Origin: Persicitalea sp964500445
GTDB lineage: Bacteria > Bacteroidota > Bacteroidia > Cytophagales > Spirosomataceae
Direction: 5' to 3'
Assembly: GCA_964500445.1 (NCBI GenBank)
Contig: CAZCOG010000035.1
Span: forward strand, 1 to 64,000
DNA: 64,000 bases
Below the pieces are notes generated by a model. The model was not told the origin of the DNA, searched no databases, and saw nothing but the letters and a program-made list of their open reading frames with translations. Shown in pieces: positions 53,022-61,684 of this stretch. Position 1 is the first letter of the stretch. Every line of letters starts with the position of its first letter. The position numbers were made by a program, and so were the translations under genes.

Positions 53022-54532
53022 AAAAAATCGATAAATTGGTCCTGAAAGCTTTCTGGGGACCTTTTGTCATTACTTTATCGGTAGTAGTTTTTATCTTTCT
53101 GATGCGGATCGTCATTTTTTACATCGACGAATTCGTGTCTAAAGACGTGGGCCTCTCGGAGTACTCGCGCTTATTCTCCTACTTTGCCATGAGTACGGTG
53201 CCCATCGCTTTGCCGCTGGCGATGCTGCTTTCGTCCCTAATGGCGTTTGGTAATCTGGGAGAATTCTTCGAATTGACGGCTTTGAAAAGTGCCGGAGTAT
53301 CGGTTGTCCGAATTATGATGCCGCTTTTTTTTGTGGCCCTCTTCGTGAGTGTTTTTTCCTTCTTTTATAATGATCGTGTCGTTCCCTGGGCCAACCTGAA
53401 AGGATACAGCTTATTATATGACATCAAAACAACGAAGGCGACCTTAAACATAAAAGAAGGTATATTCTACAACGACTTACCTGGCTACAGTATTAAGGTA
53501 AATAAGAAAGTCCCCGACTCTAATACCATGCTTGGGATGATTATTTACAAACATGATCTCAATCGTTCTTATGAAAAAGGAAATACGCAGGTAATCCTGG
53601 CCGATTCTGGGAGAATGTACACCATCAATAATAATGGCTACCTGAAAATCGAGCTTTTCAATGGTAACAACTACCAGGAAATGGACAATGCCAATCAGGA
53701 TCGCTCGATGGCCTACCTGAGTACTTCAGATGGTAGTGCAAACACGAATACGAGCTTTATGCAAAGCCGTTTTGATAAGTACGAGATGGTGGTGAGCATG
53801 GAATCGTTTGGCATGAAGCGTACGGACGAAGACATGTTCAAGTACCACCAATTCATGAAGAATATTGATGACCTTAACCAAACCACAGACTCTCTACGGC
53901 AAGAGTTCAAGCGCGCGCAGGAAAATCTGGAGCCAAACAGCCGGCAATATTTCTCCTATAAATTCCAGACTGAAAATAATTATGGTACTAAGCCCACAGC
54001 GGGCAAATGGTTAGATTCGCTGCTCAATGTTGCCGTGACGGACAGTGTTAAAAGCGTTATTCTGGCTAATGCCAAAAGCGCGGCGGCCAGTGTTAAAAGT
54101 TTTGCTTCCTCTAACGCGGATTATTTGGATAACAAGCGGAAGTCGGGAAATGAGTACGAGCTTGAGAAGCTTCATAAATATACTCAGGCATTTTCCTGTT
54201 TCGTCATGTTTCTGATCGGGGCTCCTTTGGGTGCAATTATCAAGAAAGGCGGCTTCGGTGTTCCGGTGCTGGTATCTATAGTTTTCTTTATTTTATTGTA
54301 TGTACTAACTATTCAGGGAGACAAATTCGTGAAAGAAGGACTCCTCGACGTGACGATAGGCGCATGGTTGGCCAATACCGTATTGCTACTGGCGGGCCTT
54401 TATTTCGTAGAAAAGGCCCGAAACGATTCGCGTCTCTTTGAAAAAGATGTCTATCAAATGTATTGGAAGAAATTCCAGAACAAGTTTATAAATCCATACT
54501 TCGCTCAGAAACCCAAACCCGCAATTTCCTAG
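53018..54532 (+). CDS. LptF/LptG family permease
   Basis: 504-residue inner-membrane permease of the LPS export machine (YjgP/YjgQ). Three N-terminal helices (PFVITLSVVVFIFLMRIV, FAMSTVPIALPLAMLLSSLMAFG, MPLFFVALFVSVFSFFY), a ~250-residue periplasmic jellyroll domain, then three C-terminal helices (QAFSCFVMFLIGAPLGAIIKKGGFG..., FILLYVLTI). It works with LptB2 and LptC to move LPS from the inner membrane; lptB/C are not nearby. F or G cannot be assigned by eye. Confidence 0.92.
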   Translation: MKKIDKLVLKAFWGPFVITLSVVVFIFLMRIVIFYIDEFVSKDVGLSEYSRLFSYFAMSTVPIALPLAMLLSSLMAFGNLGEFFELTALKSAGVSVVRIMMPLFFVALFVSVFSFFYNDRVVPWANLKGYSLLYDIKTTKATLNIKEGIFYNDLPGYSIKVNKKVPDSNTMLGMIIYKHDLNRSYEKGNTQVILADSGRMYTINNNGYLKIELFNGNNYQEMDNANQDRSMAYLSTSDGSANTNTSFMQSRFDKYEMVVSMESFGMKRTDEDMFKYHQFMKNIDDLNQTTDSLRQEFKRAQENLEPNSRQYFSYKFQTENNYGTKPTAGKWLDSLLNVAVTDSVKSVILANAKSAAASVKSFASSNADYLDNKRKSGNEYELEKLHKYTQAFSCFVMFLIGAPLGAIIKKGGFGVPVLVSIVFFILLYVLTIQGDKFVKEGLLDVTIGAWLANTVLLLAGLYFVEKARNDSRLFEKDVYQMYWKKFQNKFINPYFAQKPKPAIS

Positions 54533-54611
54533 CTGCGAGATTTCCTAACTGATTGTTTTGAGAACTAATGAAAGCTTTATCTCATTTCTTTTAACTGTCA
54601 AATAAAAGAAT

Positions 54612-54619
54612 TACTTTTG
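54612..54619 (+). promoter_or_regulatory. -7 element upstream of rpsO
   Basis: TACTTTTG fits TAnnTTTG, 42 bp before the rpsO ATG. The -33 region at 54588 reads CTTT rather than TTTG, so the match is partial. Confidence 0.45.
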
Positions 54620-54660
54620 CGGCTGTTTTTATATTTATATTTTAATCTGTCGTTACAATC

Positions 54661-54936
54661 ATGTATTTAACCACGGACAAGAAGAAAGAAATCTTCGAAA
54701 CCCAGGGATTCAACAAATCGGCAACCGATACCGGGTCGCCCGAATCACAAATCTCGCTCTTCACTTATCGCATTAACCACCTGACGGCGCACCTCAAAAC
54801 GCACAAGAAGGATCACGATACGCGCCTGAGCCTACTCAAACTAGTCGGCAAGCGCCGCAGTCTGCTGGACTACCTTTACCGGGAAGACATCGGCCGCTAC
54901 CGCGCTATCATCGCTGAGCTAGGCTTGAGAAAGTAA
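54661..54936 (+). CDS. rpsO: 30S ribosomal protein S15
   Basis: 91 residues, usual length. Conserved stretches: GSPESQISLFTYRINHLTAHLKTHKKDHDTRLSLLKLVGKRRSLLDYL-like, with HKKDHDTR and GKRRSLLDYL binding 16S rRNA. Its neighbour is pnp, the same order as in E. coli, but a terminator lies between them. Confidence 0.98.
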   Translation: MYLTTDKKKEIFETQGFNKSATDTGSPESQISLFTYRINHLTAHLKTHKKDHDTRLSLLKLVGKRRSLLDYLYREDIGRYRAIIAELGLRK

Positions 54937-54945
54937 CGGGAAGAG

Positions 54946-54985
54946 AAAATCGGGGAATCTGGCCAAAGGCAGGTTCCCCGATTTT
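54946..54985 (+). terminator. Terminator after rpsO
   Basis: 12-bp stem AAAATCGGGGAA / TTCCCCGATTTT with a 16-nt loop and a T-run. Read-through would reach pnp. Confidence 0.85.
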
Positions 54986-55022
54986 TATCATTATTTCTCA
55001 GCTTATTCCCCATTTTCGGGCC

Positions 55023-55092
55023 GTTCGATAATTTATCGAACATTTCCTTACTTAAAGCAGATATAATAAGACTAGCAATGTCTTTGCTAGTC
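55023..55092 (+). promoter_or_regulatory. Two hairpins in the pnp leader
   Basis: Hairpin 1: GTTCGATA (55023-55030), loop ATT, TATCGAAC (55034-55041). Hairpin 2: GACTAGCAA (55070-55078), loop TGTCT, TTGCTAGTC (55084-55092), with no T-run behind it. Both lie between the rpsO terminator and the pnp ATG at 55154. In E. coli the pnp leader forms an RNase III-cut stem used for autoregulation; whether that happens here is inference. Confidence 0.5.
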
Positions 55093-55153
55093 AATATCTG
55101 TTATAGCGGTCAATATTCAGCGGTCATTCAACAATCTATTCAAACTTAATTTT

Positions 55154-57283
55154 ATGCAATTTAACGTCGTATCCAAGACGATCACCCTGCCTGACAATCG
55201 TACCATCACCATCGAAACCGGTAAATTGGCGCGGCAGGCCGACGGAGCGGTGGTCGTTCGCATGGGCGACACCATGCTGCTGGCTACTGTTGTGGCCAAA
55301 ACAGACATCAAACCTGGTGTCGATTTTTTACCCCTTTCTGTCGATTATCAAGAGAAATTTGCCTCTGCCGGACGTATTCCTGGTAGTTTTATGCGCCGCG
55401 AGGGGCGCCTCTCGGACCACGAAGTACTTATCTGCAGAATCGTTGACCGTGCTATTCGTCCTCTTTTTCCGGACGACTATCACGCCGATACACAAATTAA
55501 TATTATGCTGGCTTCCGCTGACCCGGAAGTACTTCCCGATGCTCTGGCCTGTCTGGCTGCTTCAGCTGCCCTGATCGTTTCTGATATTCCTTATCAGGGA
55601 CCTGCTTCGGAAGTTCGCGTTGCCAAAATAGATGGTCAATATATTGTCAATCCTAAAACCTCGGACTTAGCCCGGGCTACCCTAGAACTAATCGTTGGTG
55701 CTACTGAAAAGGATATCACGATGGTGGAAGGTGAACTGGAGGAAGCTCAGGAAGAAGAAATTATAGAAGCACTTAAAGTAGCTCATGAAGTAATTAAGTC
55801 CCAATGTCGGGTTTTAAAAGAGTTGGAAGCCGCTGTTGGCAAGACTGAAAAGCGCGAATATGAGGGAGATGTGGAAGATGAAGACCTGAAAGCGCGTGTC
55901 CGGGCATTTTGCTACGATAAGTTGACAGCCTCCATCGCTCAGACATCAAATGATAAGCAGGTGCGCAAGGAAAGAGCCAAAGCAATTCGCGAGGAGTTCA
56001 TGGCCAGCATTGGCGAAGAGGAAGAAATTGACGAGACACTAGTAAAAAGGTACTTCCATGATCTGGAATACGAGGCTACTCGCCGGTTGGTATTGGATGA
56101 ACGTATTCGTATCGATGGCCGGAAACTGGACGAAATCCGACCGATTGCTTGTGAAGTAGACTATCTGCCAGGTGCGCACGGATCTGCTTTGTTCACCCGC
56201 GGTGAAACCCAATCGCTTACCACGGTAACACTGGGTACTAAACTGGATGAACAAATTGTAGATACGGCCATGTACTATGGATACAGCAAATTTATGCTGC
56301 ACTACAACTTTCCTGGCTATTCGACGGGTGAGGTGAAACCTAACCGGGGACCCGGACGCCGCGAAGTGGGCCACGGTAACCTCGCCTTGCGGGCATTGAA
56401 GAAAGTGCTGCCACAAGGTGAGGACAACCCTTATACAATTCGTATCGTTTCAGATATTCTGGAATCTAATGGTTCGTCGTCGATGGCGACGGTATGTGCA
56501 GGTTCATTGGCATTAATGGATTCTGGCTTGCCAATTAAGGCTCCCGTGTCAGGTGTAGCGATGGGTTTGATTACTGATCCTGAAACCGGGAAGTATGCGG
56601 TGTTGTCCGATATTCTTGGTGACGAAGATCACCTCGGTGACATGGACTTTAAGGTTACTGGCACTGCCAAAGGTATTACGGCCTGCCAAATGGATATTAA
56701 AGTAGATGGTCTTTCTTATGAAGTGCTAACTGAGGCACTCATGCAGGCCAAGCAGGGACGTTTGCACATTCTGAACGAAATGAGTAAAGCCTTGTCTGCC
56801 CCACGTGAAGACCTGAAACCACACACTCCACGTGCAACCGTTATCAAGATTGAGCGCGAAATGATTGGCGCTGTTATCGGACCAGGTGGTAAAGTAGTTC
56901 AAGACATCCAAAAGGAATCTGGTGCTACGGTTAATATTGAGGAAAAAGACAATGCAGGCTTTGTCAGCGTGTTCTCGGCTAACAAAGAAGCGATGGATAA
57001 AGCCCTCGCCCGTATCAAAGCGATCGTTATGGTTCCCGAAGTAGGTGAGGTGTATACGGGTAAAGTCAAAACGATTATGCCTTTTGGCGCTTTCGTGGAA
57101 TTCGTTCCTGGGAAGGATGGATTATTGCACATTTCCGAGATTAAGTGGGAACGGTTGGAAAATATGGAGGGTGTTCTACAGGTAGGTGAAGAAGTGCAGG
57201 TGAAGCTCGTGGATGTAGATAAGAAGACCGGAAAGTATCGTTTGTCCCGGAAAGTCCTGCTGCCTAAACCGGAAAATAAATAA
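55154..57283 (+). CDS. pnp: Polyribonucleotide nucleotidyltransferase (PNPase)
   Basis: 3'-to-5' phosphorolytic RNA-degrading enzyme, 709 residues. Two RNase PH domains (FLPLSVDYQEKFASAGRIPGSFMRREGR, and RGETQSLTTVTLGT with the active-site Asp region GDEDHLGDMDFKV), an alpha-helical linker, a KH domain with IGAVIGPGGKVVQDIQ, and an S1 domain (GEVYTGKVKTIMPFGAFVEF). Normal length. Its mRNA leader carries two hairpins. rpoD follows after 80 bp on the same strand. Confidence 0.98.
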   Translation: MQFNVVSKTITLPDNRTITIETGKLARQADGAVVVRMGDTMLLATVVAKTDIKPGVDFLPLSVDYQEKFASAGRIPGSFMRREGRLSDHEVLICRIVDRAIRPLFPDDYHADTQINIMLASADPEVLPDALACLAASAALIVSDIPYQGPASEVRVAKIDGQYIVNPKTSDLARATLELIVGATEKDITMVEGELEEAQEEEIIEALKVAHEVIKSQCRVLKELEAAVGKTEKREYEGDVEDEDLKARVRAFCYDKLTASIAQTSNDKQVRKERAKAIREEFMASIGEEEEIDETLVKRYFHDLEYEATRRLVLDERIRIDGRKLDEIRPIACEVDYLPGAHGSALFTRGETQSLTTVTLGTKLDEQIVDTAMYYGYSKFMLHYNFPGYSTGEVKPNRGPGRREVGHGNLALRALKKVLPQGEDNPYTIRIVSDILESNGSSSMATVCAGSLALMDSGLPIKAPVSGVAMGLITDPETGKYAVLSDILGDEDHLGDMDFKVTGTAKGITACQMDIKVDGLSYEVLTEALMQAKQGRLHILNEMSKALSAPREDLKPHTPRATVIKIEREMIGAVIGPGGKVVQDIQKESGATVNIEEKDNAGFVSVFSANKEAMDKALARIKAIVMVPEVGEVYTGKVKTIMPFGAFVEFVPGKDGLLHISEIKWERLENMEGVLQVGEEVQVKLVDVDKKTGKYRLSRKVLLPKPENK

Positions 57284-57363
57284 TTTTAATATATTATTTT
57301 TCCAATCTGAAATGATTTGGTGAAGTAATGCGTTATATACATCAAGACACTAAAAAGAAATAA

Positions 57364-58227
57364 ATGAGACAGCTAAAAATCAGCAAACAGATTACCAACC
57401 GGGAAAGCCAATCCCTTGACAAGTACCTACAGGAGATTGGTAAGGTGGATTTGTTAACCCCTGACGAGGAGGTAACGCTTGCCCAGAAAATACGGGAAGG
57501 TGACCAATTAGCGCTTGAGCGTTTGACCAAGGCAAACCTCCGGTTTGTTGTGTCGGTGGCCAAGCAATACCAGAATCAGGGGTTGTCGCTGGGGGATTTG
57601 ATTAATGAGGGGAATTTGGGATTGATAAAAGCTGCTCAGCGTTTTGATGAAACTCGTGGTTTTAAATTTATCTCTTATGCCGTATGGTGGATCCGCCAAT
57701 CTATTTTGCAGGCTCTGGCCGAGCAATCACGGATTGTGCGACTTCCGCTAAATCGGGTAGGTTCACTGAATAAAATATCCAAAACCTTTTCTGAGCTGGA
57801 ACAACGCTTCGAACGTGAGCCTTCACCCGAAGAACTGGCCGAAGTACTGGAGATTTCTTCCTCCGAGGTAGTGGATACTATGAAAATCTCGGGTCGCCAT
57901 GTTTCAATGGATGCACCCTTTGTACAAGGTGAAGAGAACAGTCTTCTGGATGTACTCGAAAATGATCTGGAAGATAAACCTGATTCTGGCCTTGTCAACG
58001 AATCGTTGCGTAAGGAAGTACAGCGGGCTCTTTGCACGCTTACCCAGCGTGAGGCGGATGTAATTGCTCTGTACTTTGGCTTAAACGGCGAACACGCGAT
58101 GACACTGGAAGAAATCGGAGAGAAGTTTAATCTTACCCGTGAGCGTGTGCGCCAGATAAAAGAAAAAGCAATTCGTCGTCTGCGTCACGTTTCTCGTAGT
58201 AAAGCTTTGAAAACATATTTGGGTTAA
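57364..58227 (+). CDS. rpoD: Primary RNA polymerase sigma factor (RpoD/SigA, Bacteroidota type)
   Basis: 287 residues, without the long region 1.1 of proteobacterial sigma70. Region 1.2 (QSLDKYLQEIGKVDLLTPDEEV), region 2 with LGDLINEGNLGLIKAAQRFDETRGFKFISYAVWWIRQSI, region 3 (FEREPSPEELAEVLEIS) and region 4 with a helix-turn-helix (MTLEEIGEKFNLTRERVRQIKEKAIRRLRH). This is the housekeeping sigma of the phylum, which reads TTTG/TAnnTTTG promoters. A terminator follows. Confidence 0.97.
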   Translation: MRQLKISKQITNRESQSLDKYLQEIGKVDLLTPDEEVTLAQKIREGDQLALERLTKANLRFVVSVAKQYQNQGLSLGDLINEGNLGLIKAAQRFDETRGFKFISYAVWWIRQSILQALAEQSRIVRLPLNRVGSLNKISKTFSELEQRFEREPSPEELAEVLEISSSEVVDTMKISGRHVSMDAPFVQGEENSLLDVLENDLEDKPDSGLVNESLRKEVQRALCTLTQREADVIALYFGLNGEHAMTLEEIGEKFNLTRERVRQIKEKAIRRLRHVSRSKALKTYLG

Positions 58228-58304
58228 TAAAGTTTGGCTTGGCGTTAAGCAACCAAAGCTTTTCTCTACTCTGACCCGTTAGAAAGATGGAACAATAGTT
58301 CTAC

Positions 58305-58334
58305 AAAAAAGCCTCTCGTATGAGAGGCTTTTTT
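58305..58334 (+). terminator. Terminator after rpoD
   Basis: 13-bp stem AAAAAAGCCTCTC / GAGAGGCTTTTTT, loop GTAT, T-run behind it. Complete intrinsic terminator on the plus strand and symmetric on the minus. Confidence 0.9.
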
Positions 58335-58425
58335 ATTTAAATAGGAGTAGAAGGGAGATAATCAAATTATGTATAAATCCGCACAAAATTACTAACCATT
58401 AAAGCGTCTCCGATTCAAAACTACT

Positions 58426-60162
58426 ATGGCAGTATTGCAACCCCTGATTGATTTGGCTCAACTTTGCCATCTGCATGGCGTGACCAGCGCCGTTATTTCT
58501 CCCGGTTCTCGCTCAGCCGCACTAACGTTGGCATTTGCCCGAAACCCAGCTATTGAATGTCGTGTAGTAATGGATGAGCGGGCTGCTGCATTCATAGCAC
58601 TCGGAATGGCGCAACAGCAAAAAAAGCCCGTAGCATTGATTTGTACTTCGGGTTCGGCAGCATATAACTTTGCCCCAGCGGTGGCGGAAGCCTTTTTTCA
58701 GCAGATACCATTGCTGGTATTTACAGCGGATCGACCGAAAGAGTGGATTCATCAAAATGATGGGCAGACCATTTATCAGAGTGAAATTTATGGGCGACAC
58801 GTTAAGGGGTTTTGGGAGTTGCCAGCCGACTATTCACACCCTGACGCGATTTGGTTTATAAATCGTAGTGTTAATGAAGCATTACTATTAGCTCAGGAAT
58901 TCCCTTTTGGACCTGTTCATATTAATGTTCCAATTAGAGAGCCCTTTTATCCAAAAGCAGATGAAGATTTTTTGCCAGCAAAAGATATACGAATTATTAA
59001 ACGTGTCAAAACTCAAAAAGTTGTTGACGAGGAAATATGGCAAAAAATAGAGAGAGAGTGGAAGGAAAGTAACAAGATTTTAATAGCGGTCGGACAAATT
59101 GAACGCAATGACTATTTAAATCAATTATTGATGTTGTTTTCTGAAAAATTGCACATTCCAGTATTGGGGGATGCAATAAGTAATCTTAATAGAAAGGAAT
59201 TGTTTATCAGTAAACATGATCTATTTCTAAATGAGGATGTCATTGACAATTTGTGCCCGGATTTATTGATTACTCTGGGAAAATCATTTATTTCCAAAAA
59301 TTTTAAAAATTACATACGTAAAAGCAGGCCAAAAAAACACTGGCATATTGCCGAAGACGTTCACGTTGTTGATACTTTTCAAACGCTTACCCAGCAGATA
59401 AATATTTCTCCCGAAAGTTTTTTAGTAAGGCTGTATGAAGTGATAAATGGGGGAGCATTAGACGAATATTCAAAGATAGAGGAGAGAAAAAGCTTTCAAA
59501 TCGATTGGGTACGGGAAGAGCGGGATAAAAAGCAGTTTTTAAAAGATTATTTGGCTGAGTTAACGACGTTAGATGATATTACAGCCATAAATTTCGTATT
59601 AAGCAACTTGCCAAAAGATACACAATTACATCTGGCAAATAGTATGACAGTGCGCTATGTGAATATTTTAGGGATTGATCAAGAGTCAGTTGAGGTTTTT
59701 TGTAATCGTGGGACGAGTGGTATCGACGGATGCGTAAGCACGGCTATCGGGGCTGCGCTTAACACTGACCGCCATGTATTTCTTATCGTAGGAGATGTAG
59801 CGTTCTTTTATGACAGAAATGGCTTGCTTGTAGAGAATCTGCCTCAGAATCTTAAGATAATATTGATTAATAATAGAGGGGGAGTGATTTTTCGGATGAT
59901 CGACGGACCAGCTTCCCAACCAGAATTGCAACAATACTTTGAAACGAGACACGAATTTAATGCTCGACGAACTGCTGAAGATTCGAATATACGTTATTTT
60001 CTAGTACAACATACGCCAGACAACAATTTAAATGGATTAAGCGAAACTTGGAAGGATTTTGTTGATAGTAAAAGTACATCGATAATTGAAATACAAACGA
60101 ACCCAGAATTAAATGAAAGAACCTTTCGGGATTTTAAGAAGTTTGTGCGGAGCAGAAAATAA
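58426..60162 (+). CDS. menD: SEPHCHC synthase MenD
   Basis: ThDP-dependent enzyme that joins 2-oxoglutarate and isochorismate in menaquinone synthesis. 578 residues. GSRSAALTLAFARNP in the N-terminal domain, the cofactor-activating Glu51 (VVMDERAAAF), the central domain, and the ThDP/metal motif VGDVAFFYDRNGLLVENLPQNLKIILINN-like at the C-terminus (GDV...NN). The 3' two thirds are clearly more AT-rich than the 5' third. Other men genes are not seen. It converges on a TPR gene with no base between stops. Confidence 0.95.
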   Translation: MAVLQPLIDLAQLCHLHGVTSAVISPGSRSAALTLAFARNPAIECRVVMDERAAAFIALGMAQQQKKPVALICTSGSAAYNFAPAVAEAFFQQIPLLVFTADRPKEWIHQNDGQTIYQSEIYGRHVKGFWELPADYSHPDAIWFINRSVNEALLLAQEFPFGPVHINVPIREPFYPKADEDFLPAKDIRIIKRVKTQKVVDEEIWQKIEREWKESNKILIAVGQIERNDYLNQLLMLFSEKLHIPVLGDAISNLNRKELFISKHDLFLNEDVIDNLCPDLLITLGKSFISKNFKNYIRKSRPKKHWHIAEDVHVVDTFQTLTQQINISPESFLVRLYEVINGGALDEYSKIEERKSFQIDWVREERDKKQFLKDYLAELTTLDDITAINFVLSNLPKDTQLHLANSMTVRYVNILGIDQESVEVFCNRGTSGIDGCVSTAIGAALNTDRHVFLIVGDVAFFYDRNGLLVENLPQNLKIILINNRGGVIFRMIDGPASQPELQQYFETRHEFNARRTAEDSNIRYFLVQHTPDNNLNGLSETWKDFVDSKSTSIIEIQTNPELNERTFRDFKKFVRSRK

Positions 60163-61185
60163 TTATTGACACTTATTTTGAAATTCAGCTTGGGCTAAGC
60201 TATCATTTAATACTATTCCAGTTTTCCAGATAGCACATGCCCTATTTTTATTTCCGGAATTAAAATAAGCTTCTCCTGCATAGCCATGCAATAATTCAAC
60301 AGGTTGCGCCAATGCCAATGCCCTATCAAAAATTTCGATTGATTTATTCGTATTATTTTTTTTGAGGTAATACAAACCGAGGTTTCGAAGTGCATAGCCA
60401 TTTCCCGCTTGGTTTTGTAAGGATCGATTTATTAGTTCAGCCGCTTCTTCCAGATTCCCGGTATTTAACAATACAAACCCCTTATTATTTAGAGCAAGTG
60501 GATCAACGGGATTAATTGAAAGCGCACGATCAAGGTATTCGCGTGATTCATGCCATTGTTTATTTCGGGATGCAAGCAATCCAAGATTATTCAGGGCTTC
60601 GGGTTGCTTTGGGTTAATGTCCAGAGCTGCCGTAAAATCATTTTTAGCAGCGTTGTACTGTTTTTGATTAAAATAAATAGCGCCGCGGTTTACAAGGGCC
60701 TCAGTATTTTGGGGTTCAAGTTGCAGGGCGTGATCAAAATCTGCGAGGGCAGCTGACATGTCATTTTTTCCAACCAGAATATTTCCTTGAATCAGGTAGT
60801 ATTTGGATGAATCAGCATAGAATTTTCGAATTGCCGTCATATCATTCATGGCTTCATCCCATTGACCGAGTCTGGCTTCAACCTCTGCGCGCGCCAGATA
60901 AGCCGGGTACAATTGTTCATCTGCGTTGATAGCCAGTGTAAATGATTGCAATGCCTCGGCAGGTTTACCCAATTCCAGAAGGACTAGACCTTTATTTAGA
61001 TAAGCATCCGGGAAATCAGGATTTTTACTTAAAGCTTCATTATAGTAGTGCAAAGCCTGGTCATAGTTTTTTTGCGTGAACTGGACATTGCCTTTCAAAA
61101 AAAAATTTGATGCGTCTTCTTTTTCAACTGATTGACAGCTTGCCAGGAACAAGAAAAGTGTGATGGTTTGAAGGGAGTTTTTCAT
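60163..61185 (-). CDS. TPR-repeat lipoprotein
   Basis: 340 residues from the ATG at 61185: lipoprotein signal (ITLFLFLASCQS) and about nine tetratricopeptide repeats (for example KNYDQALHYYNEALSKNPDFP, KQYNAAKNDFTAALDINPKQP, KQWHESREYLDRALSINPVDP). Such proteins are scaffolds at the inner or outer membrane; no catalytic residues. It shares its final stop junction TAATTA with menD. Start could be 61197 (MHFIMKN). Confidence 0.85.
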   Translation of the reverse strand: MKNSLQTITLFLFLASCQSVEKEDASNFFLKGNVQFTQKNYDQALHYYNEALSKNPDFPDAYLNKGLVLLELGKPAEALQSFTLAINADEQLYPAYLARAEVEARLGQWDEAMNDMTAIRKFYADSSKYYLIQGNILVGKNDMSAALADFDHALQLEPQNTEALVNRGAIYFNQKQYNAAKNDFTAALDINPKQPEALNNLGLLASRNKQWHESREYLDRALSINPVDPLALNNKGFVLLNTGNLEEAAELINRSLQNQAGNGYALRNLGLYYLKKNNTNKSIEIFDRALALAQPVELLHGYAGEAYFNSGNKNRACAIWKTGIVLNDSLAQAEFQNKCQ

Positions 61186-61249
61186 TATAAAATGCATATT
61201 CGAAAGAAGAAATAAATCAACAATTTTCAATAACAAAACATGTTGTATC

Positions 61250-61504
61250 ATGCGATACCTAAAAGATATTCCTCATAATCAATACAAAATAGGGCTTTAT
61301 CAATGGAACGGGAAGTACATTATAAAGTTTGAAGCGGGCGGTCATTACGAACAAATTTACAAAATCGACGAGACAGATTTTGAATCGGTGGCAGAGGTTG
61401 AGTCTATTCTGGATGAGAAATTCGTAATAACTATTTCGAAACGTTTTCAGGAGATGCACGCCGATACCCAGGAAAGTATGAAACGTCATGATCTGATATT
61501 TTGA
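61250..61504 (+). CDS. Small conserved hypothetical protein
   Basis: 84 residues: MRYLKDIPHNQYKIGLYQWNGKYIIKFEAGGHYEQIYKI-type start, predicted beta-alpha fold, no signal or Cys. Not recognised. It starts 64 bp from the divergent TPR lipoprotein start. Its short size and clean ATG suggest a real gene rather than an antisense artefact. Confidence 0.65.
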   Translation: MRYLKDIPHNQYKIGLYQWNGKYIIKFEAGGHYEQIYKIDETDFESVAEVESILDEKFVITISKRFQEMHADTQESMKRHDLIF

Positions 61505-61619
61505 GTCAGGTATAATTTTAATAGAGTGTTCGTGCTTAATGATAGAACGTGCAGAATACGTAAAGCCGTCCTTTGCCGTTAATTACGGTAAGTATTCGCT
61601 TTCGTCCCGATGGGCCAAG

Positions 61620-61650
61620 TTTGAATACCGGGCGACAAAGCCTAATTTTG
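61620..61650 (+). promoter_or_regulatory. Promoter of the large TPR gene
   Basis: TTTG (61620-61623), 19-bp spacer, TAATTTTG (61643-61650): the clearest Bacteroidota promoter in the window for a protein gene. Transcription would start near 61657, about 28 nt ahead of the ATG. Confidence 0.75.
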
Positions 61651-61684
61651 GCGATTCTATCACTCATCCACCTACCCAAACTCT

